DNA from: Sialis fuliginosa
Lineage: Eukaryota; Arthropoda; Insecta; Megaloptera; Sialidae
Direction of reading: 5' to 3'
Length of the DNA: 64,000 nucleotides
Assembly: GCA_961205875.1 (NCBI GenBank)
Contig: OY540810.1
Location: 34,782,001 to 34,846,000, forward strand
The position numbers and the translations under genes are program-made. This document shows, piece by piece, positions 13,681-27,070 of this stretch. The notes under the pieces were generated by a model. That model worked only from the letters and a program-made list of their open reading frames with translations, was not told the DNA's origin and did not search any database. Position 1 is the first letter of the stretch, and each line of letters starts with the position of its first letter.

Positions 13681-14954
13681 GGCATGATGCCAGTAACAAA
13701 GTATCACTGAAATTATGATTTTAAATAATGAAATAGCGAAAAGCGAAATTAATATAATTTTTGTTAAAATAAAAATACAGCAATCTGTATAACATTTTGT
13801 TTCGTTCTCAAACTTCTATTTTGTGGTTTTAAATGATCAATTTGCTCAGTTTTGTATTACTAAAACTAAAACCGAGAAACGTTAGCGATGGAATAAGGAT
13901 TTATGAAGGGAAATAGCTCTAATTTGCCTAGAATTAATTTATTGATGCTGGGAGAATTTCTTACGTCAAACAAAGACTTTTGTTCAGCAGAATTTCGAAA
14001 TGTAAAAACTTCCGTGTACATTATGAATCTATATTAAAAGCATAATTTGAAACTCAGCCCAAAAAACTACAGTTTTTTATCTCTACGTCATGGGTTTATT
14101 AGTTTAAAGCCTGGCTTACACGCTACGATAAATCGTAACAATTCGATCGTTACGATAAATCGAAAGAGTGTGTACTGTTTACATGTAACGATTTCTTGTC
14201 CAATATTCATTGTCGACCGCGGTACACTCAGTTAGCTTTTGCCATGGAGGAAGTACTGTTGTGATCGTTATATATCGTTTGTTTAGCAAGAAAAGTGAAA
14301 AGGTCACGAAAATCAAGAAGAAAGTGGAGCCGCCAGTGGTTGCTGAAGAAAAGGGTATTTTCTCATATAAAATTATTGAAAGAATTGCGAAATGAATCCA
14401 ATGACTGGCGGAATTATTTAAGAATGGATGAAGAGACTTATGTTGAGTTGTTAAGGTTGTTTAGGTCAAAAAATGAAACCTCAAAAGCGATTGACTTTTA
14501 TTTTAGACAAATATCAATTTCTCATCCATGATTATTAGGCACATACCTTATTTAAGAATATAATATAAAGGCTTACATGAAAGTGGTCTTCACAGAAATA
14601 AATTGGATAATTAGGTCTCGCCGTGCAAGATTTGGCCACTTAGGTATTTCGCATTGTTTTCTAAACAAATAATTTTCTAGGAGTTTTTATTGATGTGTTT
14701 TTACACTGAAGGACCGTACACCACTTATACACTTTGGAATTCATTTTTAACACACAAAATATTTAAATTATTGTATAGGTAACTCTGCATGTTTGATTAT
14801 TGATGACAAGGTGACAATTGGTTAACATACGCGTGACGTCACAAATGCGCCATGGCACCTGCGAGCGTTTTGGCGTCAAATTCAAAATTAGTTTTAAAAG
14901 GGTCAATTTTTGCTATTAAACTTTTATTTTCTGCAGAAATAAGTATTTCTTTGG
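13681..14954. mobile_element. Longer relative F2 of the same family, truncated at its right end
   Basis: It begins TTA|GGCATGATGCC at 13681 and runs parallel to the inverse of F1 to about 13912. About 920 bp absent from F1 follow, and then F1-like sequence resumes at about 14840 and stops at 14954, where the family E repeat begins. The extra segment includes a decayed Harbinger transposase exon and an AGCCTGGCTTACACGCTACG stretch, possibly the end of a nested second element. Confidence 0.65.
14243..14500 (+). pseudogene. PIF/Harbinger transposase N-terminal remnant (broken)
   Basis: The frame starts MEEVLL, meets a stop (TGA at 14261), then continues SRKSRRKWSRQWLLKKRVFS and ELRNESNDWRNYLRMDEETY through to VELLRL. 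This arrangement (RRKW..QWL..., then NYLRMDEETY.ELL) is highly characteristic of the N-terminal region of PIF/Harbinger (HARBI1-like) transposases in insects. The family's nuclease domain with its DDE triad is missing. The remnant lies inside F2, supporting a Harbinger origin for that family. The stop and missing catalytic half make it non-functional. Confidence 0.7.
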
Positions 14955-15288
14955 AAATATTTAAACTAATTATTTATTAATTATTATATTGTCATAACAT
15001 CTGCTTTACATTATTCCAAATTTTACGATTCTTTATTTTATAACTTTTGTGTCGTAGTACTTATCAAGGGTCCTTTACTGGGTGCCTATTACTGGTTTTA
15101 TTTTATTCATAACTACAGAAAAAACAAATAAACAAAATAAAATGTTATAATAAAAAAAAAACAATCTATGTATATTTGCGTATTTTGATTTAATATAAAG
15201 GTACTTGTTCTATAAAAAAAAGCACATCAATCCCAAGAAACAGTATACCTTACTCTTAAAGCAGCCAAGACTGGTGCTAGTACTTTAG
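14955..15288. repeat. Family E miniature element, right part only
   Basis: TTTAAACTAATTATTTATTA, then CTGCTTTACATT, then TTACTGG, ending in GACTGGTGCTAGTACTTTA, parallels 32590-32904. The left end is missing and the fragment abuts the truncated F2. Confidence 0.65.
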
Positions 15289-16239
15289 TATAAAAGTTAC
15301 CTCCTTAAATTTATATAATATACGCCACTATATAGTAAAGATAATTCAATGTAACATTTGATCGACATTGATGAAGAATATAGTGGTTTGTTTATAGTGT
15401 GTCCAAAATTATATAATTATATTATATATTTTATAGATTATAAAATGTATGTTGTAAATTTATATCAGATTTAAAGAGAACATTTGTCGAAATAATTAAT
15501 TTATTTCGTAAAGCAATAAGAAAATAACATGACAGAAATTAAATGTAAGTAGGTACTAGAATATTGCATTTTTTTATAATTGGGTTAAACTTACTGGCAT
15601 GCACATAAAAAATGATATTATTAATTAATAAATTATAACAGTTTAATATTCTGGACATACATACTTATTAAAACATTTTTTTATAAAGTAATTATAATTA
15701 AAACTGTAAAAAAAATGTTAAAAACAAATATCATATAAAAAATATCTCTATCTTCATCACAAAATAAAAAAATCGATTTTTTCACAAACTACCTTGCGTT
15801 CGCATTTTTGACTGACTGATTTTAATTAAAATAAATTAAAGCCAGCATTTTGTCTCACATTTTTATCAGAAACAAAACAAAAGTAAACTGTATATTGTCA
15901 GAATGATGTAGATGATATATTACAAAGAATATGTAACCTTAATCAACGAAATGTGATTAACAGATAACTACTGTGCCGATAATAACGTGCTCTGTATAAA
16001 CGTACATATACCCTGGTGGCCGTTCATCAACCAACAAACCCATTTCCTGTCTACACTTCTCATTATGTAATCTGTTTTGGTTCAATATACGATTTTAGTA
16101 ATTAAATAAAATTAAAATGCAATATTTCATTATGACTAACGAAGCATTTAACGTACATATATTTATCGTTTGGTTGTTCTAGGCTTCTATGTATAAATCA
16201 TGTCTTCTTATTATTAATTTTACTAATTATTGTTTAGAT

Positions 16240-16677
16240 CAGTGATTCTTAATCTTTTTGAAGTCACGGAACACTTTTGATTAAAAAAAAAATTGGAGCA
16301 CTATCGTACTAAATCATTAAGATCATTAAACAAACAAGAAAAATATACATGCACATGCATATTTTCACAGTTTTAGTGTTCGTTAATGTTTAAAACTAAG
16401 AATTGGGTACTTGGCTTGCACAAAAATACAAAATTCCTCAAAGCTAGTTTAGAAAATTTCAATATGATCCATCGACAAACTAACTGTTCTTCTTCTTGAA
16501 ACGAAAATTTGTAGGTATTAACTACAGTAATCCAATCGTAATTTTCTGTATATTTTATAATAATTTATTGTTCTATGAAACGACTGAAATAATGGGGCTC
16601 GATAGCACTGCTTGTAAATTGTTTATATTTCGCGGAGCACTTGTAACATATTCGCAGAAAACTTGTTAAAAACCACT
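16240..16677. mobile_element. hAT-like non-autonomous element
   Basis: The left end CAGTGATTCTTAATCTTTTT followed by GAAGTCACGGAACAC, and a right end GCGGAGCAC...GTTAAAAACCACT, form the classic hAT end pair. Flanks GTTTAGAT and TTTTAGAT match at 7 of 8 positions, as an aged target duplication would. No coding sequence. Confidence 0.6.
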
Positions 16678-16689
16678 TTTAGATAGATA

Positions 16690-18950
16690 AGGTTTGGAAA
16701 TATTATGATCACGTATAGTTGTTACTTTTTCAAGAAACTTCACAGTAATGTGTGACGAAATATTGGCGAAAATAAGGACCAAAATGATATGGTTTACACC
16801 AATAAGCCAAGATTCCCATAGTATGGTTTTTTATTCGAAATTGAGAAAACTCCTATTTATCTACGAAGTCAAATAACGTACTCTAATGTATTTGGTTCCT
16901 TACTGTAATTTACTTATAATTTATAATATACTACTATATTTAATTAATTTCCTCAATGTAAAGCAACTACAATACAACTAGAAAAAAAGGGTTAAAGTAG
17001 AATGCAAATTATTTTGTTTGCAAAAACAAACTCCCCGTAATAAATTACTGATCTTCCTGTGAGGTAAATAACTGTCCACTTTAGTATAGTTCAACAATAA
17101 ATACGAGCATCCAAGACTTCGATTCGAAAAATAAACTTGTGTACTTTATCAAGATCGTAAAAATCATTTAGAATACTACTTACTTCATTTCTTTCATAGC
17201 ATTACTTTTATAGTCGATAAAACAGTGGCGTCTGACAAAAGTAATTGAAAGTATCAATGTGGTTATCAAGTTGTACTCCCCACATTACAAAACGGGTAAC
17301 CAATGTAACTACACTAACAATAAATCTTATCGATTATTGGAATACGTATATTAACTGAAGTCTGTTTATAAACTATTGATTTTCATATGTGCTCACAATC
17401 AGTCGTTTTCGGTTCTGAATGTCTAAAATATTTTATATCGTTGATTAAGATTATATATATTTTAAAATTAAGAAGATTATATTTTATATATAATTAAAAT
17501 TTGATCAAGTACATAGTATATAATTTATTTATTTATTTATAATTAATAGCATAAATAAAATTAACACTCCTCAAAAATAAATAAAAATTACATTAAAATA
17601 AATAGTGATGCATTTGTATTTTTTTTTTAATTTTGGGGGTACAACTTTATTGAGCTGATTTGATCAAAGGTGCCGCTGCGGATCATTACATTCTGATTCG
17701 ACGTGCTCACAGACAGGTATATTTGTAAGAAAAACAAGGCTAAAGTTAATTATATAATTTGTGCATAGCACTAATTTAATGAATTTATGTGAAAAGTAGA
17801 TGCACCTTCTATTAATAATTTTATGATACTTCTCACCTTTCTGAAATAAATGCGTTCTTAAAAATCATCTTCTCATAATATAAAATATGGAATATACGTT
17901 CTCTTTTAATCGATCGTCAAGTTTTATGACCAAAACATTGTTTTCATTATAGGTACATAAATTTAAGTTAATGATAGTATTTCAACTTCTATTACTGATG
18001 GTTGTAAAACTTTGCAAATTATATTTCTCGTAGATTTTTTCAAAATTAGTTCCTTGATAGATAGTAAAAAAATTAAACCAAGACGAGATCACATAAATTT
18101 TGACGAGACGAGACTATCAGTTTATAAATTCGAGACGAGACTCATTTCTATTGAAGCCACAAATATAGAGGGGATAGTGGCAAGAATGAATTAATTATAT
18201 AATAAAAATTGGTAGTCTTTAATAAATATAAAAGATTCTGAGTGTATCCAGAAAATTAACAACCAATCAAATAACTTATACTCCTGAGCACTTTGTTATT
18301 TAATAACCACTTATTAATAAGTAAATTTTAGAAGGATAAAATTGTAAAAAGAACAATATTAAAATTTACATTATAAAACATAATAAATAATTTAAATTTA
18401 TCAGCACTTCTGACAGCAAACCTGTGTCTTTTTAATTTTAATAACTTTTATCTCATTTTATATCAGCAATTATTTACAAGATTGATTTTCATTAATAATA
18501 ATGTAGTTAAAATTTCAAAAAAGAATAAAATTTAAGTAGAGACCACCACATAAAAATTCTCACAAGACGGCAACATAAAAGATAATTTAAAATTAAACAC
18601 ACATACGCGTACATACATTTAATTGACGACGTCGTATTATGTTCACATGTGCCGAGACATGCCGACATGTGACGACAATACAAAAACCCCGACGCGCTGG
18701 ATCAATTTGTAAGACGTCCCGGTTAATTGACATTACAGTAGCGTCTGAATCAGTGTCTCACTAGTGTATCCCTTATTTGTAAACATAGACGACGGCTGTT
18801 GATTGCATTAGCGTGACAGAATGTCGACCTGCATTCTTGTGGAGGACAAATAAATAAATAAAACTCGGTTTAACGTGAAAAAATATATATGGTAATATAA
18901 ATTGAAACTTATTTCGGCTTCAGTCCTATTAGAACCGCTGAAACAAGTGT
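16690..18950. other. AT-rich intergenic DNA, no gene recognised
   Basis: It contains a GACGAGACGAGACT-type repeat fragment at 18075-18165, recurring inverted at 25020-25135. A GC-richer stretch at 18620-18860 is neither repeat-like nor clearly coding. Confidence 0.5.
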
Positions 18951-18957
18951 ATATTGC

Positions 18958-19345
18958 TTCCTCGCCATGAAGATACGAGAAGCTTTGTGATCGTTTTAAA
19001 ATGAGAAAAAAGTGTTTTTTTTCCGTTTCAGGTCAAGACAAACACGTCTCGTTCCGTGTTTGTCTGTCTGTCCTTTGAATCCTTGCCACACGAATAACTC
19101 ACGAACCACTGAATAGATATTAATGAAACTTGGTTGGTTGGTTGGTTGAAGCTGACATGAGGACGATTCTTTTTAAAAATCATTAAAATTGTGTGTAAGG
19201 GAGAGGGGTGACACCCCAAAATATTTATTTTTTGAAGATATCTCAAGAAAGACACATGTTATCGTTGTAATGTAATCTACATTTATTTTTTACAATCGCT
19301 ATGTACTTTGATATATTAAATGTCATTTTAACGTTTACATAGCAG
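18958..19345 (+). repeat. Interspersed repeat family D, copy 1 (truncated)
   Basis: It matches 58811-59430 and the inverse of 50460-51030: AAGATACGAGAAGCTTTGTG, GGTCAAGACAAACACGTCTC, an ACTCACGAACCACTGAAT block and GATATCTCAAGAAAGACACA. The CTGAAT/TTAATGAAACT and 'gacagacag' layout resembles an RTE-type 3' region. A local (GGTT)4 run occurs at 19131. Confidence 0.65.
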
Positions 19346-19349
19346 ACTT

Positions 19350-22300
19350 TAGATTTAAATTGAAATTGTCAAAAAATTATCGGTGTTTATAATATTATTA
19401 AGTATTATATTATTATCAGTCTGGTATTATTCGACTTCTTGAAATCCTTCTAAGGTGTATAATACAGTAAAATGAACATCTGATAAACAAGGAGCTCAGG
19501 ACAACAAATAAAAACAATAATTTATTTTAAACATAATTTATTTTAAAATTTTTACTATATAACTGTATAATATTAAGAGTGTGAAGTAAAAAAATAAAAT
19601 GCACAACTATTTTGTTATATCTCTGTATGAGTATGACGTCATTGTAAAATAATATTTGACATTTTTTTGTAGAAAATTTTTTTTTCATCCAACATATTTG
19701 CCAAATAATTAAACTAATTAATTATAAAACATATTTAATCTGAAATATATTCAATAATGCAATGATATAAGTTTTATAAACAATAAATTGTTGTTGTCAT
19801 CGACACAAAAAAATGATTTAGTCATAAATAATCTAACTGACTGTACAAAAAATTGAAAAATACATATAATGTTAGTTTTTAGAACAGTATATTTACATAA
19901 AATACGTAATTTTCTATAATTTTTTACATCGATGAGTTTTATCAAAACTGCCATCAATAATAACATAAATATTTAAACCTATTAAAGTATGCATAGATTT
20001 TGTAAAATACGAGTGAGTTTTTTTACTTATAATTTAATTTACGATGCTTTAAAATGTCTATCCACATTATATGCACACATTTCTATTACGGTTCATTAAA
20101 AAATGAATTTATCGATACATTTGGTTATTGATAAAATCTCAATAAATTAATAATCCATAAAAGTAAAGTTAAAAACACCATTAGAATATATTTTATGTTG
20201 AAAGTTTTTTTGTAATGATCACCAAATACAAATAATAATTTAAAGCGAAAATAATTTTATGGTAAAATAAAATTTATTTGTTTTTAATATTTTTATATCA
20301 AATATCTCTACCAGTATATAATGAAGATATTCTAATAAGAAGCCATTCAAATTTAATTTAATTTATTACAAAATATAAATAAATTTTAATTTAAGACCTT
20401 GTTAACAGAAATTTGTGTTCCTGTCGAAATTTTAAATATATTAAAATATCTAAATCGTAAATTGATAATTTTGGAAATAAATTATATTATCATTTTTATT
20501 ATTCGGTATATACCTACTTATTAGGCACAGCAACTTTTTCAATTTTAGCGGATGTATTTTCAATTCTATAAATCTTATATTTAGGATTTTTTAAACAGAA
20601 TTAGTAGTTTCTATTTGTAGATCCTCGTATTTTATTTGCAATAAACAATTGCCAAGGATTCATAGTGATCATTAATCTGAATAAAATTAGAAATCATTTT
20701 GTATAATATTCAATTTCACTGAAGCAAACTGTATATATTTCTGGTAATTTTTTTTCTCTAATTTAAAATTTTTTCGTAACACTTTTTTATTTTCGAATAT
20801 ATGTACATCAAATATCTGTTTTTGCTCGCTTAAATAATTGAAGGAGAACTTTTCTTTTTTCCTGTGGCCAACAAACTTTTTTAAACTGAATTTGTATATT
20901 TATGTTTGACACCATACAAAAGTTCACAGTTTTAAATTATTATAAATTCATGATTTTATAATAATTTTATAATAATTTTGATTCAACACCTTGTAAAAAG
21001 TTATGTTAATTGTAAGTCTAACTAGATCAATTTTTTTATAATACCGGGCATTAATAATAATATGTAATAGTAACTATACCAAATATCTAACAAGAATATA
21101 AAAAATACGTCGCACGCTCTGTACTCGAAATACTTGAGTGAACGTTATTAAAACGTTTTTATTAAGATCTGTTTATGGCCGTTGTTGTCAGCTATTGTAG
21201 TCTGTAACAATCTCAAGTGTCTGGTTGCTGTCTCTGCATATTTACACTGTGGGAAATTATATACAAATTATATTTGAGGTAATGGTGTATGTAATTTAAC
21301 GGATTTTATATGCACCATAGTATTAATAGGGTTAATTGATATGTTGATGTATAATCATTATTATATAAATATGTAAAGATAACTATATAGAATCTAATTT
21401 AGGATAAATGATAAAATTTGTCACTCCTCGGACAGTAAGTGATTCTCAAAAGACAGATGTTTTTTTAATGTGGGGCTTTATTGCAAAAAACTTTAATTTA
21501 CTGAATTTTGAGGAACAATAAAATAAATATGCAGTAAAGGTTAAAAAAACATTGAATAATTATTTTGGTACCATTACTTTGAGTAACTTAACGTTATATA
21601 TATGTTTATTATCCAGAATGATAATAATAAATAATAAACAAACATTTTACACACTCTATTTGATAAATATACGCAATATACACAAAAATAATCGTTATAA
21701 ATGTTGTGACATAAAAAATAAATATGTTCATATAAACATTACAACCGCGTTATAAAATTCAATTCATACTTTCATATTTGTATGCTAATTTTAAATAGAA
21801 AACAATATACAACACGTGCTAAAATATTATTAATAATAATAAATAATATACCTACATATAAACAACAAATAAATAATATATCATAAAAAAATACTCGTAC
21901 AACAGCTCCTTATATTTTGATTATCATCTTTATTTATACCTACATACATAATGTATCCTTATACTTCCTTGAAAAAGTTGAATATATTAGGTGTTACTTA
22001 CGCGGTAAAGTCTTAACACATAAAAATAAGCCATAAAAAAGACAAAATATACATATATACACTGTTACGTCCCACCTACATACATGGATTTCGCTTATAC
22101 AACAATAATTTTATTTGGTTTTTTATATCGTCTCGATTTTTACACCTTACGGTGCAAGTTGTTTGTGACAACTCAATTAAAGATACCGATGATCAAAGAA
22201 TTTATTTAACAATTCAATGATGCCACTTGTGGGTGTGGAATCATATTAAATACAAATTCCGTTCTTCGGATTTTGTTCGTTTGGTTTCGAATGGCGTACA

Positions 22301-22990
22301 TAAATATGAAACGATTTGGATGAATGTTATAGAAAATTAAAATTTATCAATTTTATTATTTTTTATTTTATTATATATTTCGTCATATCTACATTCTTCA
22401 CAAAGTACCTTAGGGTTGATCTTAACAAGTCTTGCGCCTTGGGCAAGATTTATTTAACCCCCCCCCCCTTTCCCTTACATCCCGTATATCATTCTAATTA
22501 CATTTATTTAATTAAAATAAAAAATATGGGTATAATCACGTATACCTATATTAAAATTTCAATGAGTATTTAGTTACTTAACTCTTAACTTAAGTTTATA
22601 GGTTTTCTTTTAAAATTAAAAAAAAATTCGTACTTCGTAATTTAAACTACTCAATGGCAATAAAACAATGCTTGTATTTTTTTCTAAAAAGTTTATAATT
22701 TTTACTAGAATAAAGATAAATGTATTGTCCGTGTGTCCATCCACCGCCCCTCCTGGTTAGAAAAGGATGAAGTCCAGCTGACAAGAAAGTTATATAAAAT
22801 AGTTACTTATTATTTTAATCGTGAAGTTTATTATTAATAAAAGATAAATAATACAATAAAATTTCAGTATCCAATAATAATATTTTATACAGTTTCATTC
22901 TCATATATGTAAAAGTATAAATAAAAACAAATGAATATTCAGAAATATATATAGGAATATCTTAAAAATAAATAATAAAAATACATGTAG
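19350..22990. other. AT-rich intergenic DNA, no gene recognised
   Basis: Only low-complexity AT sequence and short chance frames are visible, plus a poly-C tract near 22450. Confidence 0.5.
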
Positions 22991-22991
22991 T

Positions 22992-23327
22992 TTATTGAAT
23001 TGTTATCCAGAAAATAAGTATTAATATTTCCAAACGAACTATATTAAATTGAAATTTTATTGAAATTTTGTCCAACAATCCTTTTATTAGCCAAATGTTA
23101 TTTGGTACATCGTATATATGTATGTTTTTCACTTCTGGTCTGAAGGTTAGTGCAACCGCATTTAGGGTCACATGTTCCGACCCCCCGCGGATAATAACAC
23201 AACGGGGGTCTTGTGGACAGTATCGTACGCTGGACCTGTCACCAAAATTTGTAGTGGTCTCTACATCCAAATGTAAATTCCAAGTTATTAATTTCAGATT
23301 TGAAAATAATCGGTAGTAAATATACAT
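22992..23327 (-). other. GC-richer island with open frames on both strands; possible unassigned exon
   Basis: On the minus strand 111 codons are open, including SVRYCPQDPRCVIIRGGSEH then LNAVALTFRPEVKNIHIYD, preceded by an acceptor-like GGTGACAG. The plus strand is open for 82 codons over the same DNA. No domain was recognised. It may be a lone exon, a decayed gene or an unrecognised mobile element. Confidence 0.3.
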
Positions 23328-25014
23328 GTTTTCGAATAATTATATCGTTTATAAATTAATTTTATTTTTTAGTTTGATCGTGTGTCAAAATACACTGTAA
23401 AAAATTTGATTTTAAACCAATTTTCTTTTATAATATTAGAAGTTCTTATACATTTTATACATAGTAACATATATAATTATAAGTGTACGTACCTATTACA
23501 CAACCACACAAAAAAAGTAAATAACTTTTTCGGAAACCATTGTATTTTTATGTATTTTGAGGCTCTGAATTTGAATTTGAGGTTAAAATAGCACTTAATC
23601 AGATTGATTTTGAGAATAACCTAATTTTCGAATATATGAAAATTGTGTTTTTTTGTAGCTGTGTTATTAATATATAAAAATAATCTTGCATATTAATATA
23701 GCGTGTAATTCTAGTTTATTTGTGCTAAAGATAATTCAGTAAGAGTTATAACATTCAAAAATTCAGTTATGTATTTTTTTAGCAAGCATAAAAAAATAAA
23801 ATTAAAATTGAATATAATGTATAATATAATAAATGAAGTAAGTAAATTTAATGATATTGATTAACAAAAATCAGGAAATATGGCTGACTTGTGACTTGGC
23901 TATTACAATCAGTCAGAAATCGATTCGGGTCGTCAGAATTCTTAGTAAAAAGAGAAAATCCACTTGACATAAAATCTAAGAAGAAGAAACTTGTATGGTT
24001 AATAATGGGTATTTCTAACTCCATAATAAAATAACCCTTGGATAAAGTATCTACCTATTAAACATTTCTTTTTAATGTATAAAATATTATCTTTTGTTAA
24101 GTATAATAATTTGAATACATAGATAGATAAATATTGAAGTATTTCGTAATATCTATAGCATTTAATTACTTCAGGTTTATTTTCTTAAAATTATTTTAAT
24201 TGATATTTTATCTTTCACATATACCATAAAATCTTTCCAAATTAACAGAATCCTTTATATATAACAGTGTATATAATAAAAATAATCCTATTCTTTATCA
24301 TTTATAACATTCGCTAAAATGGAATTATTTAAATTTACGATCCTTACGTTTCAGATATGTTTTTATTATAGCTGTATATTCACGTATAATCAATATTCGC
24401 GGGAAAAAGACTGTATGAATATTCATTAGGTATTATAATCTCGTCCGTTGGTTTTATTATTATGTGTTTTAACGGATGTAAATATATACTCACACATTAT
24501 ATTAAAACATTTATCAATCTCGACTAGTTTTAGTCATATAGTTACTTATTTGTATAAATAATTCAACAGATATCTACAGAGCTAAAAAAATATAAATAAC
24601 ATTATATTTTGTTTATGTTATAAAGTAGGTATATAATAAAAATCTCAAAACTGTATCTAAAAAAACTGTTTACCTATTGTCTATCTAAAAATGTACAATT
24701 TGGATATAAATATAAAATTTGAACATTTTTTTTATCTACCTACATAATTTAATTTATAATTGGGTATAATTCAATATATTTTACTTGCTCATTTGAATTG
24801 TATCAGATTTAGTGCTGTCCACAATACGAGAAGAAACGAGAGACAGATAATTGAAGCCTTCTCGTATCGATCACGTGTGAATATATTTATAGCAAAATGT
24901 TTTTAAAATTTTACGAATCTTATATATTTTACTATAACTATAAAATTATATTAGAGATTTAAAAGATAAATATGAATTATTAAAATTTTAATACCTGATG
25001 ATCATTTTTTAAAA

Positions 25015-25135
25015 CCAAGATTCTAGACGAGACTTATAAGTAGGTATAATGTTAATATCGTACCGACAAAATTTCAGACAATCTTGTCTTGGACTTGTCT
25101 CGTCGAAATTTAAGGCAATCACAAGACACAGGTTT
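25015..25135. repeat. GACGAGACT-type repeat fragment
   Basis: TCTAGACGAGACTTATAAG and GGACTTGTCTCGTCGAAATT recur inverted near 18075-18165. The family is not recognised. Confidence 0.4.
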
Positions 25136-25937
25136 CAACAAATTAAAAATATCATTATTTTTTTAGTTTACCTATATGAATACATTTATAATATATTTTT
25201 TTAACTGTTCACATTTAAAATTACACACATTACCAATTTCCCATATCCTATACATTATTTAACACAACCAGATGTTTATTACAAAACCGAAATGACAAAT
25301 TCAAACATTTCAAACCTTTAAACACCTCGTGTATCCACTCATACATAATTACATAAAATGTAATTGATTTATAATTACATAACACATGCCGGATATCCAA
25401 TAATGTTCCGACACTCATCAGTGTTTTACATTGTAAATGCAGTATAATTATTAAAACACCCCAATATTATATTGAACAATTTGGGGTTGAGTTTTTTTCT
25501 CCCACTATTATTTGTGTGATTGCATAAAAAAGAAAATGAAATGTAAATAACAGTGTCTTTTTGAATGATTAGGGTAAGCAAATAAATGTATATGTAGAAA
25601 TCCCCCTTTGGTATATTTTTTTTAATGCTCAGTTATTTGTAATAAAAATATGATTGTGATATTTATGATAATTATAGCAATTTAATACTGTCGGGTAACA
25701 TGTAAATGCATCAACTTATTTGAATTTAATTGGATTTTATATATATATATACAAACATACAACCATAAAATATAAAATATAACTATAAATTAAATCATAC
25801 ATTGATTTTTTTATGAACGTTGCAATATACTCGTAAAAGCTTCCGCGTTGTTGGAGATTTCCACGGTAACATACGACGAAATTATGATTGAATAAACAAC
25901 TAGCAGCAATACAAGATACCTGTACATAAAATATTAA

Positions 25938-26435
25938 GGGGGAACATATGAGTATAGACGGCGGAAAAATAGATGATGTGGTTCCCAGGATTATTGGCAG
26001 TCGATTGATCTGAAACAGAAATTTCAAAGAGATTCTTAGAAGTATGATACCCTTTGCTACGTAGGATTTTTTTGAAAAAAAAATAACCACGAAAAGGCAC
26101 CTGATTGAACGTCACATTCATTTTTCCACCACAATTTCCGACACTTCTGGCTTGATAAAAAAAAACTAATTGAGTAAAAGAAATCCTACGTAGCGAAGGA
26201 AATCATACACCAACTTCTAAGAAAAAAATTTCTGTTTCAGATCAACCGATTGCTAGTAATCCTGTTTTACATCGGGCACGATAGCGATATATATTCATAA
26301 AAACATTTGTAAACATACCTCAATATATATACTTTATAATGAAACAAACCTGGATGAAATCGAACAAATAGTTTTTGAGATAATAATTCCCAAAATTCAC
26401 CTATTTTTTCCGCTGTCTACTCATTATGTTTCCTC
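25938..26435. mobile_element. TTAA-flanked diverged inverted-repeat element (498 bp)
   Basis: Outer ends are GGGGGAACATATGAGTATAG (25938) and the inverse of GAGGAAACATAATGAGTAGA (26435), each next to TTAA. A second pair of arms (25980-26070 and 26185-26275) shares TTGATCTGAAACAGAAATTT and CGCTACGTAGGATT blocks. TTAA is the piggyBac target, but the ends are not typical of piggyBac. Open frames inside are by-products of the arms. Confidence 0.55.
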
Positions 26436-26639
26436 TTAAGTACTTTAAAATAATAATGTACCGAATTCAATAAGAATATGTGTACTTTTCAAGTTGCAAC
26501 AAGTAAGTGTACATTTCCTTAAATCTTATTTCAAGCACATAAATAACTTCATTTTAATAAAAGATACCAAACAACCTCTCGTCTAATTCCTTTGAAATTT
26601 GTACAACTAATTTCCAACAAATATACAACACCGAAACTC

Positions 26640-27070
26640 CTATAAACGACCTCATTTAAAATAACTACCGACGTCTGTAAATGACAATAAAAATTCTAGC
26701 ACACCGCAGCAAAAATTTATTAGCATCCGGTATTTTGTGAAATTTTCAAAAACTTCCGTACACGAGCCTCCTATTGTCCTTACAACTACGGTAATAACAC
26801 TTACCGCCATTATCCTAGCTAATCCTTAAACATGGGCAGACGTTTAACACAATATTGACAAACAGATAGTTCGGTTTTTGTCACTAATTGACAACAAAAA
26901 GGCGTGCATCGTCCGCTTTGAAAGCATCATTACAAGCTGTTATCGTTTTAACTAGAGTCTCTGTACCCTTGTTAGATGAATCTGCTGGAGTTTGTTAGTG
27001 CCCTTTTGTCTGCCGAGATTAAGTCGTTCGGCACAAGCCGTCAAAAATGGCGACAAGTGATATTAACGGT
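26640..27070. other. GC-richer non-repetitive stretch, possible regulatory DNA or exon
   Basis: Base composition is more even and no repeat copies were found elsewhere in the window. It contains TAATCC-type sites near 26811-26825 and a 32-codon frame from ATG 26976 (MNLLEFVSALLSAEIKSFGT). Function unknown. Confidence 0.25.

Noticed and set aside
25737..26121. Two overlapping minus-strand frames of 117 and 73 codons
   Set aside because: They run through the arms of an inverted-repeat element and show no domain.
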